22,003 nt of DNA from Firmicutes bacterium UBA6648 (GTDB lineage: Bacteria > Bacillota > Clostridia > Peptostreptococcales > Anaerovoracaceae), in NCBI GenBank assembly GCA_002455605.1, contig DKLE01000136.1, positions 5,111 through 27,113 of the forward strand, given 5' to 3'. A model generated the notes under the pieces. It saw nothing but the letters and a program-made list of their open reading frames with translations. It was not told the DNA's origin and did no database searches. The position numbers and the translations under genes are program-made. This document shows positions 1 through 7,828 of the stretch, piece after piece. Numbering within the stretch: the first letter of the stretch is position 1; every line of letters begins with the position of its first letter.

Positions 1-546
1 ACAATGGAGAAATATGAGTCGGTGGAAACAGAACCGCCGGCAAAAGAAGAAAATGACAGCGGCGATGGGGAAGAAGCCAGTGAAACCATGGCGGTGGTCG
101 ACAGCAGATCCACTGCGCAGGTATCTTTAAATACAGACGAATCCAGAAAATATCTGCTCTCTCATTTAGATGTCATAGAGGATATAGCAGAGAAGATAAT
201 TAAAGAGAATGGTTATGATTATAAGGTTACTGCCGAACTGGGTGTAAGATGGATTCCGGAAAAAACTTACGGGGATATGACATTCCCCGCAGGAAATTAT
301 GAAGCCTTGAATATTACTATTGGGGCCGGTGAAGGAAATAACTGGTGGTGCGTACTTTTTCCTCCTTTATGCCTGATTGATGGATCGGATAATCCAAACC
401 AATTAGAGCCTTTTGAAACCACAACCTTCGCAGCCATAGGAATGACGGAAGACTTATTGAAAATGCGTGCAGAGAATAGAGAGTGTATTCCTACCCAAGC
501 TGCAATAAAGCTTAAATTTAAAACCTTAGAGATATTGCAAAAATAA
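1..546 (+). CDS. spoIIR: Stage II sporulation protein R, C-terminal part (5' end outside window)
   Basis: SpoIIR is made in the forespore and secreted into the intermembrane space, where it triggers SpoIIGA to process pro-sigma-E in the mother cell (family knowledge). The visible part holds the family's C-terminal core: a helix around residues 47-66, the segment KTYGDMTFPAGNYEALNI at about 87-104, and the hallmark NWWCVLFPPLC at 113-123 (numbered from the first ATG, base 4). The frame is open to the window edge. The usual signal segment and the first conserved block of the family are missing, so base 4 is probably an internal Met and the gene is 5'-truncated by the window. Residues 1-46 are acidic and low in complexity, which is not typical of the family core. 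It converges on htrA. The family call is firm; the true start cannot be seen. Confidence 0.9.
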   Translation, partial: TMEKYESVETEPPAKEENDSGDGEEASETMAVVDSRSTAQVSLNTDESRKYLLSHLDVIEDIAEKIIKENGYDYKVTAELGVRWIPEKTYGDMTFPAGNYEALNITIGAGEGNNWWCVLFPPLCLIDGSDNPNQLEPFETTTFAAIGMTEDLLKMRAENRECIPTQAAIKLKFKTLEILQK

Positions 547-547
547 T

Positions 548-585
548 AAAAATCGGGACGAGCTGTTCAGCCGGTCCCGATTTTT
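548..585. terminator. Two-way rho-independent terminator between spoIIR and htrA
   Basis: A 12-bp perfect stem pairs 548-559 (AAAAATCGGGAC) with 574-585 (GTCCCGATTTTT) around a 14-base loop. The plus strand reads into five Ts and the minus strand reads into an A-run complement, so it can end transcription from both convergent genes. Confidence 0.85.
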
Positions 586-605
586 ATGTGTTTAAGCTTT
601 TTATA

Positions 606-1865
606 TTAACCGGCGGTTTTTTCGCCAAGGGTTAACGTCAGTTTTTTCATTTCATTGTCACGAACTACAGTGATTGTTACCTTATCTCCAACCTTGTATC
701 CATCAAAGGCACTGGTTAAATCAGATGCCGTATCTATTTTTTTATCTCCAACATAATATATCATGTCCCCGCTCTTAAAGCCTGCGTTTTTAGCCAGATC
801 AGTGTCCACACTCTTCACATAGATTCCCAGACTTCTTACCCCGTAATAAATGGCATTTCTCATGGATGTCAAATCCACAAAGGTCATACCGGTATCAATT
901 CTTCCTCGAACATATCCGTAGTCGGCCAATTCCTGTGCAATTTTTTTAACTTTGTTTACAGGAATAGCAAAACCTAAACCTTCTACGTCAGAACCGGAGG
1001 ATTTGGCTATTATAATGCCTACCAGTTCGCCGTTCTGATTAAACATACCCCCGCCGGAATTTCCAGGATTGATAGAAGCATCAGTCTGAAGCAATGTCAT
1101 ATTTTTTCCGTCTATAGTAATAGAACGGTCAAGAGCACTGACAATACCGGCAGTCACGGTTCCGCCTAAGCTTCCTAAAGGATTTCCGATAACAACGGAT
1201 AAATCACCTACTTCTAAGGCACTGCTGTCACCGTAAACCACAGGCGTCAATCCGGAGGCATCTATTTTTAGTACGGCTATATCCGTTTCGTCATCCCGGC
1301 CGATTAGTTTGGCTTGATAGGACTTACTGTTTTTTAAGGTCACGGTAATTTTATTCGAGTTCTCAATAACGTGATTGTTGGTTACAATATAGCCGTCAGA
1401 AGAAATAATAACTCCGCTGCCGGCCCCCTCCGTTACATACTGCTGCATCCAGGAATCGGTAACCATTGCTTCTGTTTTTATTTCTACAACGGAGTTAGAA
1501 TTTAAAGCCGCAATTTCTTTAATGGTTAAATCTCCCTCTGTGGACAGCTCTAAAGTTGTACCAGTATTGGATATCTTCAATTGCTCGGAAGCTGCCGAGC
1601 GTTTTCCAAAGCTGTCACTGTCAGATGTCAGGTTATTCGCAAGCATTGCTCCGGCAAAACCGAAAACAGTAGAGGTAAGAATGCAAAGCGCCACAAGAAG
1701 TGCGATACCGCCTTTTGAAAATTTAAACCTTCGTTTATATTCTGAGCTGTGACCTGCAAGCGAATCTTCTGAAGCTGCTGCATCATCAATTATTACGAAG
1801 TTAACATCTTGTATCGGCTCATTGCTGCGAGTTTCCCCTGAATAATAATTTCTGAAATTATCCAT
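606..1865 (-). CDS. HtrA/DegP-like membrane-anchored serine protease with PDZ domain
   Basis: Quality-control protease expected on the outer face of the membrane. The 419-residue protein has a cytoplasmic N-terminal tail of about 50 residues, one transmembrane anchor at about 51-76, a trypsin-like domain at about 115-310 and one PDZ domain at about 325-415. The catalytic triad is readable: His165 in VTNNHVIE, Asp195 in DDETDIAVLK and Ser270 in NPGNSGGG. Size and order match Gram-positive HtrA, YkdA and YvtA proteins. The start is set by a strong Shine-Dalgarno (AGGAGGGG, plus-strand 1875-1882). It is convergent with spoIIR and divergent from the phosphoglucomutase operon. Which HtrA paralog it is cannot be told from sequence, so no symbol is given. 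Confidence 0.95.
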   Translation of the reverse strand: MDNFRNYYSGETRSNEPIQDVNFVIIDDAAASEDSLAGHSSEYKRRFKFSKGGIALLVALCILTSTVFGFAGAMLANNLTSDSDSFGKRSAASEQLKISNTGTTLELSTEGDLTIKEIAALNSNSVVEIKTEAMVTDSWMQQYVTEGAGSGVIISSDGYIVTNNHVIENSNKITVTLKNSKSYQAKLIGRDDETDIAVLKIDASGLTPVVYGDSSALEVGDLSVVIGNPLGSLGGTVTAGIVSALDRSITIDGKNMTLLQTDASINPGNSGGGMFNQNGELVGIIIAKSSGSDVEGLGFAIPVNKVKKIAQELADYGYVRGRIDTGMTFVDLTSMRNAIYYGVRSLGIYVKSVDTDLAKNAGFKSGDMIYYVGDKKIDTASDLTSAFDGYKVGDKVTITVVRDNEMKKLTLTLGEKTAG

Positions 1866-1893
1866 TTTACAAATCCCCTCCTATTTTTTTATA

Positions 1894-1924
1894 TTTTAAT
1901 TGCACTTTATAAGCACAATTAAAA
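1894..1924 (-). promoter_or_regulatory. Candidate htrA promoter inside an imperfect palindrome
   Basis: Read on the minus strand, arms TTTTAATTG and CAATTAAAA flank a centre that carries TGC-TTATAA, an extended -10 motif (hexamer at 1907-1912). A start about seven bases further on would leave a leader of roughly 35 bases before the htrA ATG. No good -35 is seen, which suits an extended -10 promoter. A dyad centred on the -10 could be an operator. A second pair (TTGTGC at 1913-1918 with ATATAA at 1889-1894) lies too close to the ribosome binding site to be convincing. Confidence 0.35.
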
Positions 1925-1994
1925 AGCTTAGGTATATATTAACCCTGAATTGTGATTTTTTTGTGAAAAAAATATGTTTCTATGGTAAAATATA

Positions 1995-2022
1995 TTGTTA
2001 ATAGTGTAAAATTGCTTATAAA
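1995..2022 (+). promoter_or_regulatory. Sigma-A-type promoter of the phosphoglucomutase operon
   Basis: TTGTTA (1995-2000), a 16-base spacer and TATAAA (2017-2022) fit a vegetative promoter. The expected start near 2029 gives a leader of about 28 bases to the ATG at 2057. The promoter lies inside the longest possible reading frame, which argues against a start at 1982. Confidence 0.6.
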
Positions 2023-2056
2023 AAGAGCATTACAAGCTTATTTGGGAGATTACGGG

Positions 2057-3913
2057 ATGAAAACTAAGTATATTATATGGCAAAATTATATAAAAAATCA
2101 AATTATTAGCACAGATATTGATGAGAATATAAAAAGTATTAACAAGCAATTATTGGAGGAACTAGAGAATTGCACCAGAGCAGAAAATCCCCAAGAGGAA
2201 ATCTATGAAAGATTTTATAAGAACGTGGAATTTGGAACCGGAGGTCTGCGAGGAATTTTAGGTGCAGGAAGCAACCGCATGAATATATATACGGTGGCAA
2301 AGGCCACTCAGGGAATTGCTGATTACATACTTGCCGGAGAATATATTAAAGATTCTCCGCTTACAAAGAGTGAAACCGCCCAAAATCCGGCAGTAGCCAT
2401 CGCTTATGACAGCCGTATTAATTCGGAGGTTTTTGCAAAAATAACAGCAGAGGTATTGACTGCAAATGATATAGATGTATATTTGTATGAGGAATTAATG
2501 CCGACACCGGCTCTGTCTTTTGCCGTGAGACATTTTAAATGCGCCATGGGCATCATGATCACAGCCAGTCACAATCCGGCTAAATACAACGGATATAAGG
2601 TGTATGACAATTCTGGATGCCAGGTGACCTTGACAGCGGCTGAAAAAATATATGGTTATATAGAAAAGCTGGATATTTTTAATGATGTCAAGCATGCAGG
2701 GGGCACGGGAGAAATCCGGCTTTTAGGAAAGGATATTGCGGAGCTTTATTTAGATGCCGTGCAGGCGGAGAGCTGTTTAAACACACCAAACTTAAAAGAG
2801 ACCTTAAAGAACCTTTCTGTGGTTTATACTCCTTTAAACGGAGCGGGAAATAAGCCGGTTCGCAGAATTTTAGAGCGTCTCGGCGTGTTCAAGGTACATA
2901 TGGTTAAAGAGCAGGAGCTTCCTGACGGCAATTTTCCCACCTGTCCTTATCCAAATCCGGAGAAGAGGGAAGCTTTGGCACTTGGCCTTTCGGTGTGCAA
3001 AGAATTAGCAGAGGAGGCTGCCGCCGCCGGAATGCCGGAAGATATTCCGGATTTACTGCTGGCAACGGACCCCGATTGCGACAGAATAGGAATAGCCATA
3101 TGTGAATTTAAAGACGGCAGGCCGGACTATCGGCTTCTGTCCGGCAATGAAGTAGGCGTTATGCTTTTGGATTTTTTGATTGCTACAAAAGTGAAAACAG
3201 GATTAAAAGAAAAGCCGTGTGCTGTCACAACAATTGTTTCCACTAAAATGGCAGAAGCAATAGCTGAAAAACACGGCGTAAAAATGATTTTTACGTTGAC
3301 AGGATTTAAGTTTATCGGTGAGCAAATTGCATTCTTAGAAAATGAACACAGGGAAGAGGAGTACTTATTTGGTTTTGAGGAAAGCTATGGGTATCTGTCC
3401 GGTACCTATGTAAGGGATAAAGATGCAGTAAACGGCTCCATGCTCATTTGTGAGATGGCTGCGTATTACAAGGATAAAGGCATGACTTTAGCAGAGCGGT
3501 TGGAACAGCTTTATCAGGAATATGGATATTATAAAAATGAGCTGATTGATTTTACTTTTGAAGGGTCAAAAGGGATGGAGCTGATGAATCAGCTTATGCA
3601 GGACTTCAGAGAGAATTTAGAAAATAGTTTTATAGGAAAGCCAGTCATTGAAACAGCAGATTATCAAGAACAGGAAAGACATGTATTTACAAAAGACGGA
3701 AGTGGAAAAATTGAAAGCATCCGTCCAATAGATCTGCCAAAGTCAGATGTGATGGAAGTGATACTGGAGGACGGAAGCTCTTTCACTGTAAGGCCTTCGG
3801 GAACAGAGCCGAAGTTGAAAATATATTTGTCCGCTAAGGGAAAAACGGCTCAGGAATCGGAAGAAATAATCGCTGGCCTAATAAGAGAACTAACGAACAA
3901 AGTTAATCGTTAA
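2057..3913 (+). CDS. Phosphoglucomutase / phospho-sugar mutase (alpha-D-phosphohexomutase family)
   Basis: Interconverts glucose-1-phosphate and glucose-6-phosphate, or a related hexose phosphate, and so feeds surface polysaccharide and glycogen-type pathways; cytoplasmic. With the chosen start it has 618 residues and all four active-site loops: the phosphoserine loop TASHNP with Ser171, the metal loop DPDCDR at 338-343, the sugar loop GFEESYGY at 439-446 and the phosphate loop RPSGTEPK at 579-586. The length fits the PgcA/PgmB-like bacterial group. An in-frame ATG at 1982 would add 25 residues, but that stretch holds the promoter and lacks a ribosome binding site, whereas 2057 has GGGAGA at a good distance. 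It heads a five-gene operon; hslO follows after 33 bases. Substrate preference (glucose or mannose) cannot be settled here. Confidence 0.95.
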   Translation: MKTKYIIWQNYIKNQIISTDIDENIKSINKQLLEELENCTRAENPQEEIYERFYKNVEFGTGGLRGILGAGSNRMNIYTVAKATQGIADYILAGEYIKDSPLTKSETAQNPAVAIAYDSRINSEVFAKITAEVLTANDIDVYLYEELMPTPALSFAVRHFKCAMGIMITASHNPAKYNGYKVYDNSGCQVTLTAAEKIYGYIEKLDIFNDVKHAGGTGEIRLLGKDIAELYLDAVQAESCLNTPNLKETLKNLSVVYTPLNGAGNKPVRRILERLGVFKVHMVKEQELPDGNFPTCPYPNPEKREALALGLSVCKELAEEAAAAGMPEDIPDLLLATDPDCDRIGIAICEFKDGRPDYRLLSGNEVGVMLLDFLIATKVKTGLKEKPCAVTTIVSTKMAEAIAEKHGVKMIFTLTGFKFIGEQIAFLENEHREEEYLFGFEESYGYLSGTYVRDKDAVNGSMLICEMAAYYKDKGMTLAERLEQLYQEYGYYKNELIDFTFEGSKGMELMNQLMQDFRENLENSFIGKPVIETADYQEQERHVFTKDGSGKIESIRPIDLPKSDVMEVILEDGSSFTVRPSGTEPKLKIYLSAKGKTAQESEEIIAGLIRELTNKVNR

Positions 3914-3946
3914 TAAACGATATAACGAAAAGGAGAAATTTTAAAT

Positions 3947-4861
3947 ATGGGAAAAGCATTAATTGCAATAGATAAAAGTAAAATGTATAGAGTCTACTTG
4001 ACTATTACCACGGACATGGTAGAAGAAGCAAGAAAGATTCACGAGACAACACCTGTTGCTACAGCAGGATTAGGCAGAGTATTGACAGGAGCAGGCCTGA
4101 TGGGCATTATGCTTAAGGGAAAGAGGGATAAACTAACCCTAAGCTTTACCGGGGACGGCCCTGCTAAACAGATCCTGGCAACGGCTGATGCAGACGGTCA
4201 TGTAAAGGGCTATATTGTCAATCCCTATATAGACCTGCCCTTGAATCAGCAGGGAAAGCTGGATGTTGGGGGTTCTCTTGGAATCGGTGATCTGAAAGTG
4301 ATCAAAGATTTAGGTCTGAAAGAACCCTATATGGGAAGCATCGCACTTGTATCAGGAGAGATCGCAGACGATTTGACCGCGTATTTCTTTATTTCTGAGC
4401 AGCAAAATTCTTCCGTTGCATTGGGTGTAAAAATTGCAAAGGATTTATCTGTATTGTGTGCAGGCGGTATGATTATTCAAATGCTGCCGGGTTTTGAAGA
4501 AGAGGCAGTGGATGCCCTTGAGCAGATGTTGGATAAGATGAAACCTCTTACAACCTATATAGAAGAGATCATGCTGCAATCGGCAGGGAAAACGGAAGAA
4601 GGCATGTTAGAGGCACTGCTGGAGCATATTTTTAAAAAGATGCCGGAGCAATATAAGCCTGAACCATTGGAATTCAGAGAGATAAAATGGCAATGTGACT
4701 GCAATGAGCAGCGTCTGGAACAAGCTTTAATGACCATCGGCCGGAAAGATTTGACTGAGATTCTTGAAGAAGACGGTCAGGCAGAGTTGGTGTGTCAATT
4801 TTGTGAAAAAAAATATTTCTTTGACAAAAAGCACTTGGAGGATATTCTTTCAAGAATTTAG
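3947..4861 (+). CDS. hslO: Hsp33 redox-regulated molecular chaperone
   Basis: Cytoplasmic holdase that is switched on when oxidation releases zinc from its C-terminal cysteines (family knowledge). The 304-residue protein has the N-terminal Hsp33 fold and the zinc site C250-x-C252 followed by C283-x-x-C286, a CxC-x30-CxxC pattern that matches the family, so the redox switch is intact. The start is supported by AAGGAG about 12 bases upstream of the ATG. It sits 33 bases after the phosphoglucomutase gene and 12 bases before ddl, so it is probably co-transcribed with cell-wall genes. In a likely anaerobe it would serve brief exposure to oxidants (inference). Confidence 0.96.
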   Translation: MGKALIAIDKSKMYRVYLTITTDMVEEARKIHETTPVATAGLGRVLTGAGLMGIMLKGKRDKLTLSFTGDGPAKQILATADADGHVKGYIVNPYIDLPLNQQGKLDVGGSLGIGDLKVIKDLGLKEPYMGSIALVSGEIADDLTAYFFISEQQNSSVALGVKIAKDLSVLCAGGMIIQMLPGFEEEAVDALEQMLDKMKPLTTYIEEIMLQSAGKTEEGMLEALLEHIFKKMPEQYKPEPLEFREIKWQCDCNEQRLEQALMTIGRKDLTEILEEDGQAELVCQFCEKKYFFDKKHLEDILSRI

Positions 4862-4873
4862 GGGGCATAATGT

Positions 4874-5929
4874 ATGATTAAAATAGGCGTAATCTTTGGA
4901 GGCAGGTCCGGTGAGCATGAGATATCTCTTATGTCAGCGGCATCTGTGATAAATGCATTGGATAAAACCAGATTTCAGCCGTTCTTTTTCGGTATCACAA
5001 AAGAAGGAAAATGGAAGTACTTCGAGGGAACCACTTCAGAAATAGAGAGCGGCCAATGGGAGAAAAAAGGCAAAATGTTTAATCCGGGGCAGTTAAAAGA
5101 AATGGTAGATTTCGCTTTGCCTATTCTTCACGGACCCTACGGCGAGGACGGCACGATACAAGGGCTGTTTGAAATGATTGACATTCCATATGCGGGATGT
5201 GGCGTATTAGCCTCCTCAGTGGCTATGGATAAGGCCATTGCCAAGGACATCTTTGCAAAAGCAGATCTGCCTATTTGCAAACACGCTTTGACTTATACGG
5301 AAAGCTTCATGTCAGCAGATAAAACAGCAGATGAAAAATTGTTAGCAGAAGAAGCTGAAAAAATAGAGCAAAGGGTTCCTTACCCAATGTTTGTTAAACC
5401 AGCCAACATGGGATCCAGCGTAGGAATTACCAAAGCAAAAGACAGAGAAGATTTGTATAAGGCATTAATAGAAGCGGCAAAATATGATAGACGAATTGTG
5501 ATTGAAGAGGGCATTGACTGCAGGGAGTTAGAAACAGGAGTAATCGGAAACCATGCCCCACAGGCAGCGGCAGTAGGAGAAATATTACCTTCTGCAGAAT
5601 TTTATGATTATAAAGCAAAATACTTTGATGGGGGGCAGACGAAAATCTGTGTACCGGCAGACATCCCGGAGGACATTAAAGAGCAAATAAGGGATATCGC
5701 AGTAAAAGCATATATGGCTATTGATTGTGCGGGATTTGCCAGAGTAGATTTCTTTTTAGAGAAAAAAACGAATCGAATATACATAAATGAGATAAATACC
5801 ATACCGGGATTTACGAAGTTCAGCATGTTTTCTAAACTTTGGGAAGAAGCTGGAATTCCATATCCCCAGTTAATTGAAAGGATTGTGGATTTTGGATATG
5901 AAAGATATCATGCTAAAAATAATAGGTAG
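4874..5929 (+). CDS. ddl: D-alanine--D-alanine ligase
   Basis: ATP-grasp ligase that joins two D-alanines for the end of the peptidoglycan stem peptide; cytoplasmic. The 351-residue protein has the N-terminal GGRSGEHEISLMSA motif, HGPYGEDGTIQG, the ATP-grasp core VKPANMGSSVGI, the omega-loop FYDYKAKY at 243-250 and the metal ligands E306 and N308 in EINTIPGFT. The Tyr-containing omega-loop is the form seen in true D-Ala:D-Ala ligases rather than the VanA type that makes D-Ala-D-Lac, so natural vancomycin resistance is not suggested by this gene. The ribosome binding site is a G-run directly after the hslO stop, 12 bases away. Its 3' end overlaps the next gene, which suggests translational coupling. 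Confidence 0.96.
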   Translation: MIKIGVIFGGRSGEHEISLMSAASVINALDKTRFQPFFFGITKEGKWKYFEGTTSEIESGQWEKKGKMFNPGQLKEMVDFALPILHGPYGEDGTIQGLFEMIDIPYAGCGVLASSVAMDKAIAKDIFAKADLPICKHALTYTESFMSADKTADEKLLAEEAEKIEQRVPYPMFVKPANMGSSVGITKAKDREDLYKALIEAAKYDRRIVIEEGIDCRELETGVIGNHAPQAAAVGEILPSAEFYDYKAKYFDGGQTKICVPADIPEDIKEQIRDIAVKAYMAIDCAGFARVDFFLEKKTNRIYINEINTIPGFTKFSMFSKLWEEAGIPYPQLIERIVDFGYERYHAKNNR

Positions 5930-6326
5930 ACAGATTACACCTGATGCTGCCAATGAGGATCAGATCGAATTTGTTACAGAGGGTAAAATTTATGAAAAAG
6001 ATCAGGCAACGTATCTGGTATATGAGGAAAGTGAAGTATCCGGTATGCCAGGCTGCAAAACCAGCTTAAAATTAATGGGCGATATGATTAAAATGAAACG
6101 TTTTGGAGAAAGTGTCGGACTGGATACCGTAATAGAATTTCAAAAGGGTTACCGGTATGAGGGGTTTTATGATACCCCTTTCGGAGCCATCGAAATGGAA
6201 GTGCTGACAAATGATTTAGTCAATAATCTTACTCCTGACGGAAAAGGATCCATTGATATCGACTATCATGTGAGTTTAAAGGGCCTGTCGGAAGGCAGGA
6301 GTAAACTAAATATACAAATAATTTAA
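5898..6326 (+). CDS. DUF1934 / YwiB-like beta-barrel protein
   Basis: Small protein of the DUF1934 family (B. subtilis YwiB type), a calycin-like beta-barrel of unknown function. Family features seen are EFVTEGK, YLVYEESEVSGMPGCKTSLK, a run like KRFG and the TPFGAIEM block near the middle, with a beta-rich C-terminus. No signal peptide or membrane segment is visible, so it is probably cytoplasmic. It overlaps the end of ddl by 32 bases. The start is uncertain: ATG at 5898 is used, ATG at 5910 and TTG at 5892 are in the same frame, and the TTG has the best-placed AAAGGA. At the usual start the protein has about 139-145 residues, normal for the family. Operon position next to ddl hints at an envelope-related job, which is inference only. 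Confidence 0.85.
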   Translation: MKDIMLKIIGRQITPDAANEDQIEFVTEGKIYEKDQATYLVYEESEVSGMPGCKTSLKLMGDMIKMKRFGESVGLDTVIEFQKGYRYEGFYDTPFGAIEMEVLTNDLVNNLTPDGKGSIDIDYHVSLKGLSEGRSKLNIQII

Positions 6327-6338
6327 AAGGGGAACACT

Positions 6339-7793
6339 ATGGATAAAAAAATTGTAAAAGTAATTGCCTTAGTTATCGCTATGGCTTTAATTATCACATC
6401 CTTTTCTTTTGTGGTATTTCTGCCGTCTTCCTTTGCAGAGACTAAGAAAGAGGATACCGGTTCAAGAGAATATTTACTTAACCGCTTGGTGGTAATGCAA
6501 GAGTATTTGGAATTTCTCAACAAATACTATAAGGATAAGGTAGATTATGCGGAACTGATGGATGCAGCTATGGAAGGGGCGACCGAAGCACTGGGGGATC
6601 CTTACAGCGTATTTTATGTATCACAAAATGACAGTGAAAAGTTCGTAGAATCGGTATCCGGTGAATATGCGGGCATTGGCGTTACCATGCAGACTTCAAA
6701 CGAAAAGCACGTGGTTCTTTCCGTAAATGCTGCGGGGCCTGCGCTAAAAGCAGGAGTAGAGGCCGGTGATGTAATTACTAAAATTGATGGAAAAGATACC
6801 ACTTCATTAAGCCTGGATCAGCTGGTACTGCTAATGAGGGGAGAAGCAGGAACAAAGGTTACCGTAACGATTAATAGAGCCGGACAGGTAAAAGATATAG
6901 TCATTATTAGAGAGATTGTAACAACAGCCAGTATTTCATATGAAATGCTGGAGAACAAAATTGGGTACATGCTCATTTCCGGATTTGACTCGGATGTAGC
7001 AAAAGAGTTTAGGATGGCTAAGATCGCACTGGTAAATAAAGGGGCAGAATCACTGATTATAGACTTGCGGAACAATCCGGGAGGATACATAGAGGGCGCG
7101 GTTGAAATTGCTGATCAATTAATCCCACAGGGATATATATCCCATTTTCTCAATAAAGGAAACATTATAGAAAGTGAGAAAGCCACCGGAGCTGCAGACG
7201 CCACAATGCCTACGGTAGTTTTAGTAAATGAAGAAAGCGCCAGTTCCTCGGAGCTTTTAGCAGGAGCACTTCAGGATAATAAGGCAGCCGCACTGGTTGG
7301 AACGACCACCTTTGGAAAGGGTATCGCACAGCAAATGATTACCCTGTCTTCAGGAGATAAAGCAAAGATTTCTGTTTTTTATTTTGTTACACCAAATAAA
7401 AAGGATATTGATCATGTAGGAATAACACCAGATTACGTGGTGAGAAACGGGGCTGCAGGAAATGAAGAGGCGAAAGCCAAATATATTACCTTTGCACCTA
7501 TGAGCGAGAGTGAAAAGCCGACAATCGGCCATACCGGACTGAACGTATATGGCGCTCAGCAAAGACTGGCCTTGCTGGGTTATTATAAAGAGGAGCCTAC
7601 AGGCACTTTTGATGATACTACAGCGGCAGCTTTAAAGAAGTTTCAAAAGGATGAAGGTCTTTATCCTTATGCGGTTTTGGACAATACCACAAAGAGCAAG
7701 CTGGAAATTGAAGCCTACAGTATGGCTTACGGAAGCAGTAAAAAAGGAGAAGATCTGCAGCTTCAAAAGGCTGTAGAGTTACTGAAAAAATAA
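6339..7793 (+). CDS. S41 C-terminal processing protease with PDZ and peptidoglycan-binding domains
   Basis: Ser/Lys protease of the CtpA/CtpB type that acts outside the membrane. The 484-residue protein has an N-terminal signal or anchor at about 7-32, a PDZ domain at about 100-190, an S41 domain at about 195-370 and a C-terminal PG_binding_1 domain at about 397-456. The catalytic pair is visible: Ser302 in ESASSSEL and Lys327 in TTFGKGIA, 25 residues apart as in CtpB and Prc. The C-terminal domain would tether it to peptidoglycan. In B. subtilis a similar protein, CtpB, cleaves SpoIVFA during sporulation; whether this one does is open. AAGGGG lies just before the ATG. It is the last gene of the operon and is followed directly by a terminator. 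Confidence 0.95.
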   Translation: MDKKIVKVIALVIAMALIITSFSFVVFLPSSFAETKKEDTGSREYLLNRLVVMQEYLEFLNKYYKDKVDYAELMDAAMEGATEALGDPYSVFYVSQNDSEKFVESVSGEYAGIGVTMQTSNEKHVVLSVNAAGPALKAGVEAGDVITKIDGKDTTSLSLDQLVLLMRGEAGTKVTVTINRAGQVKDIVIIREIVTTASISYEMLENKIGYMLISGFDSDVAKEFRMAKIALVNKGAESLIIDLRNNPGGYIEGAVEIADQLIPQGYISHFLNKGNIIESEKATGAADATMPTVVLVNEESASSSELLAGALQDNKAAALVGTTTFGKGIAQQMITLSSGDKAKISVFYFVTPNKKDIDHVGITPDYVVRNGAAGNEEAKAKYITFAPMSESEKPTIGHTGLNVYGAQQRLALLGYYKEEPTGTFDDTTAAALKKFQKDEGLYPYAVLDNTTKSKLEIEAYSMAYGSSKKGEDLQLQKAVELLKK

Positions 7794-7797
7794 GTTT

Positions 7798-7828
7798 AAA
7801 AGGATACCTTTACAGGTATCCTTTTTTT
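7798..7828. terminator. Two-way terminator between the S41 protease and the Ca2+ ATPase
   Basis: An 11-bp perfect stem pairs 7798-7808 (AAAAGGATACC) with 7815-7825 (GGTATCCTTTT) around a six-base loop, followed by a T-run to 7828. On the minus strand the hairpin is followed by TTTTAAACTTATTTTTT. The loop and right arm encode the last residues and the stop codon (7810-7812) of the minus-strand ATPase. Confidence 0.85.

Noticed and set aside
1982..2056. Upstream ATG extending the phosphoglucomutase by 25 residues
   Set aside because: No ribosome binding site; the stretch contains the promoter and is not conserved in the family.
3906..3921. Small hairpin ATCGTT/AACGAT spanning the phosphoglucomutase stop codon
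   Set aside because: Six AT-rich pairs with no T-run; too weak for a terminator and the operon continues.
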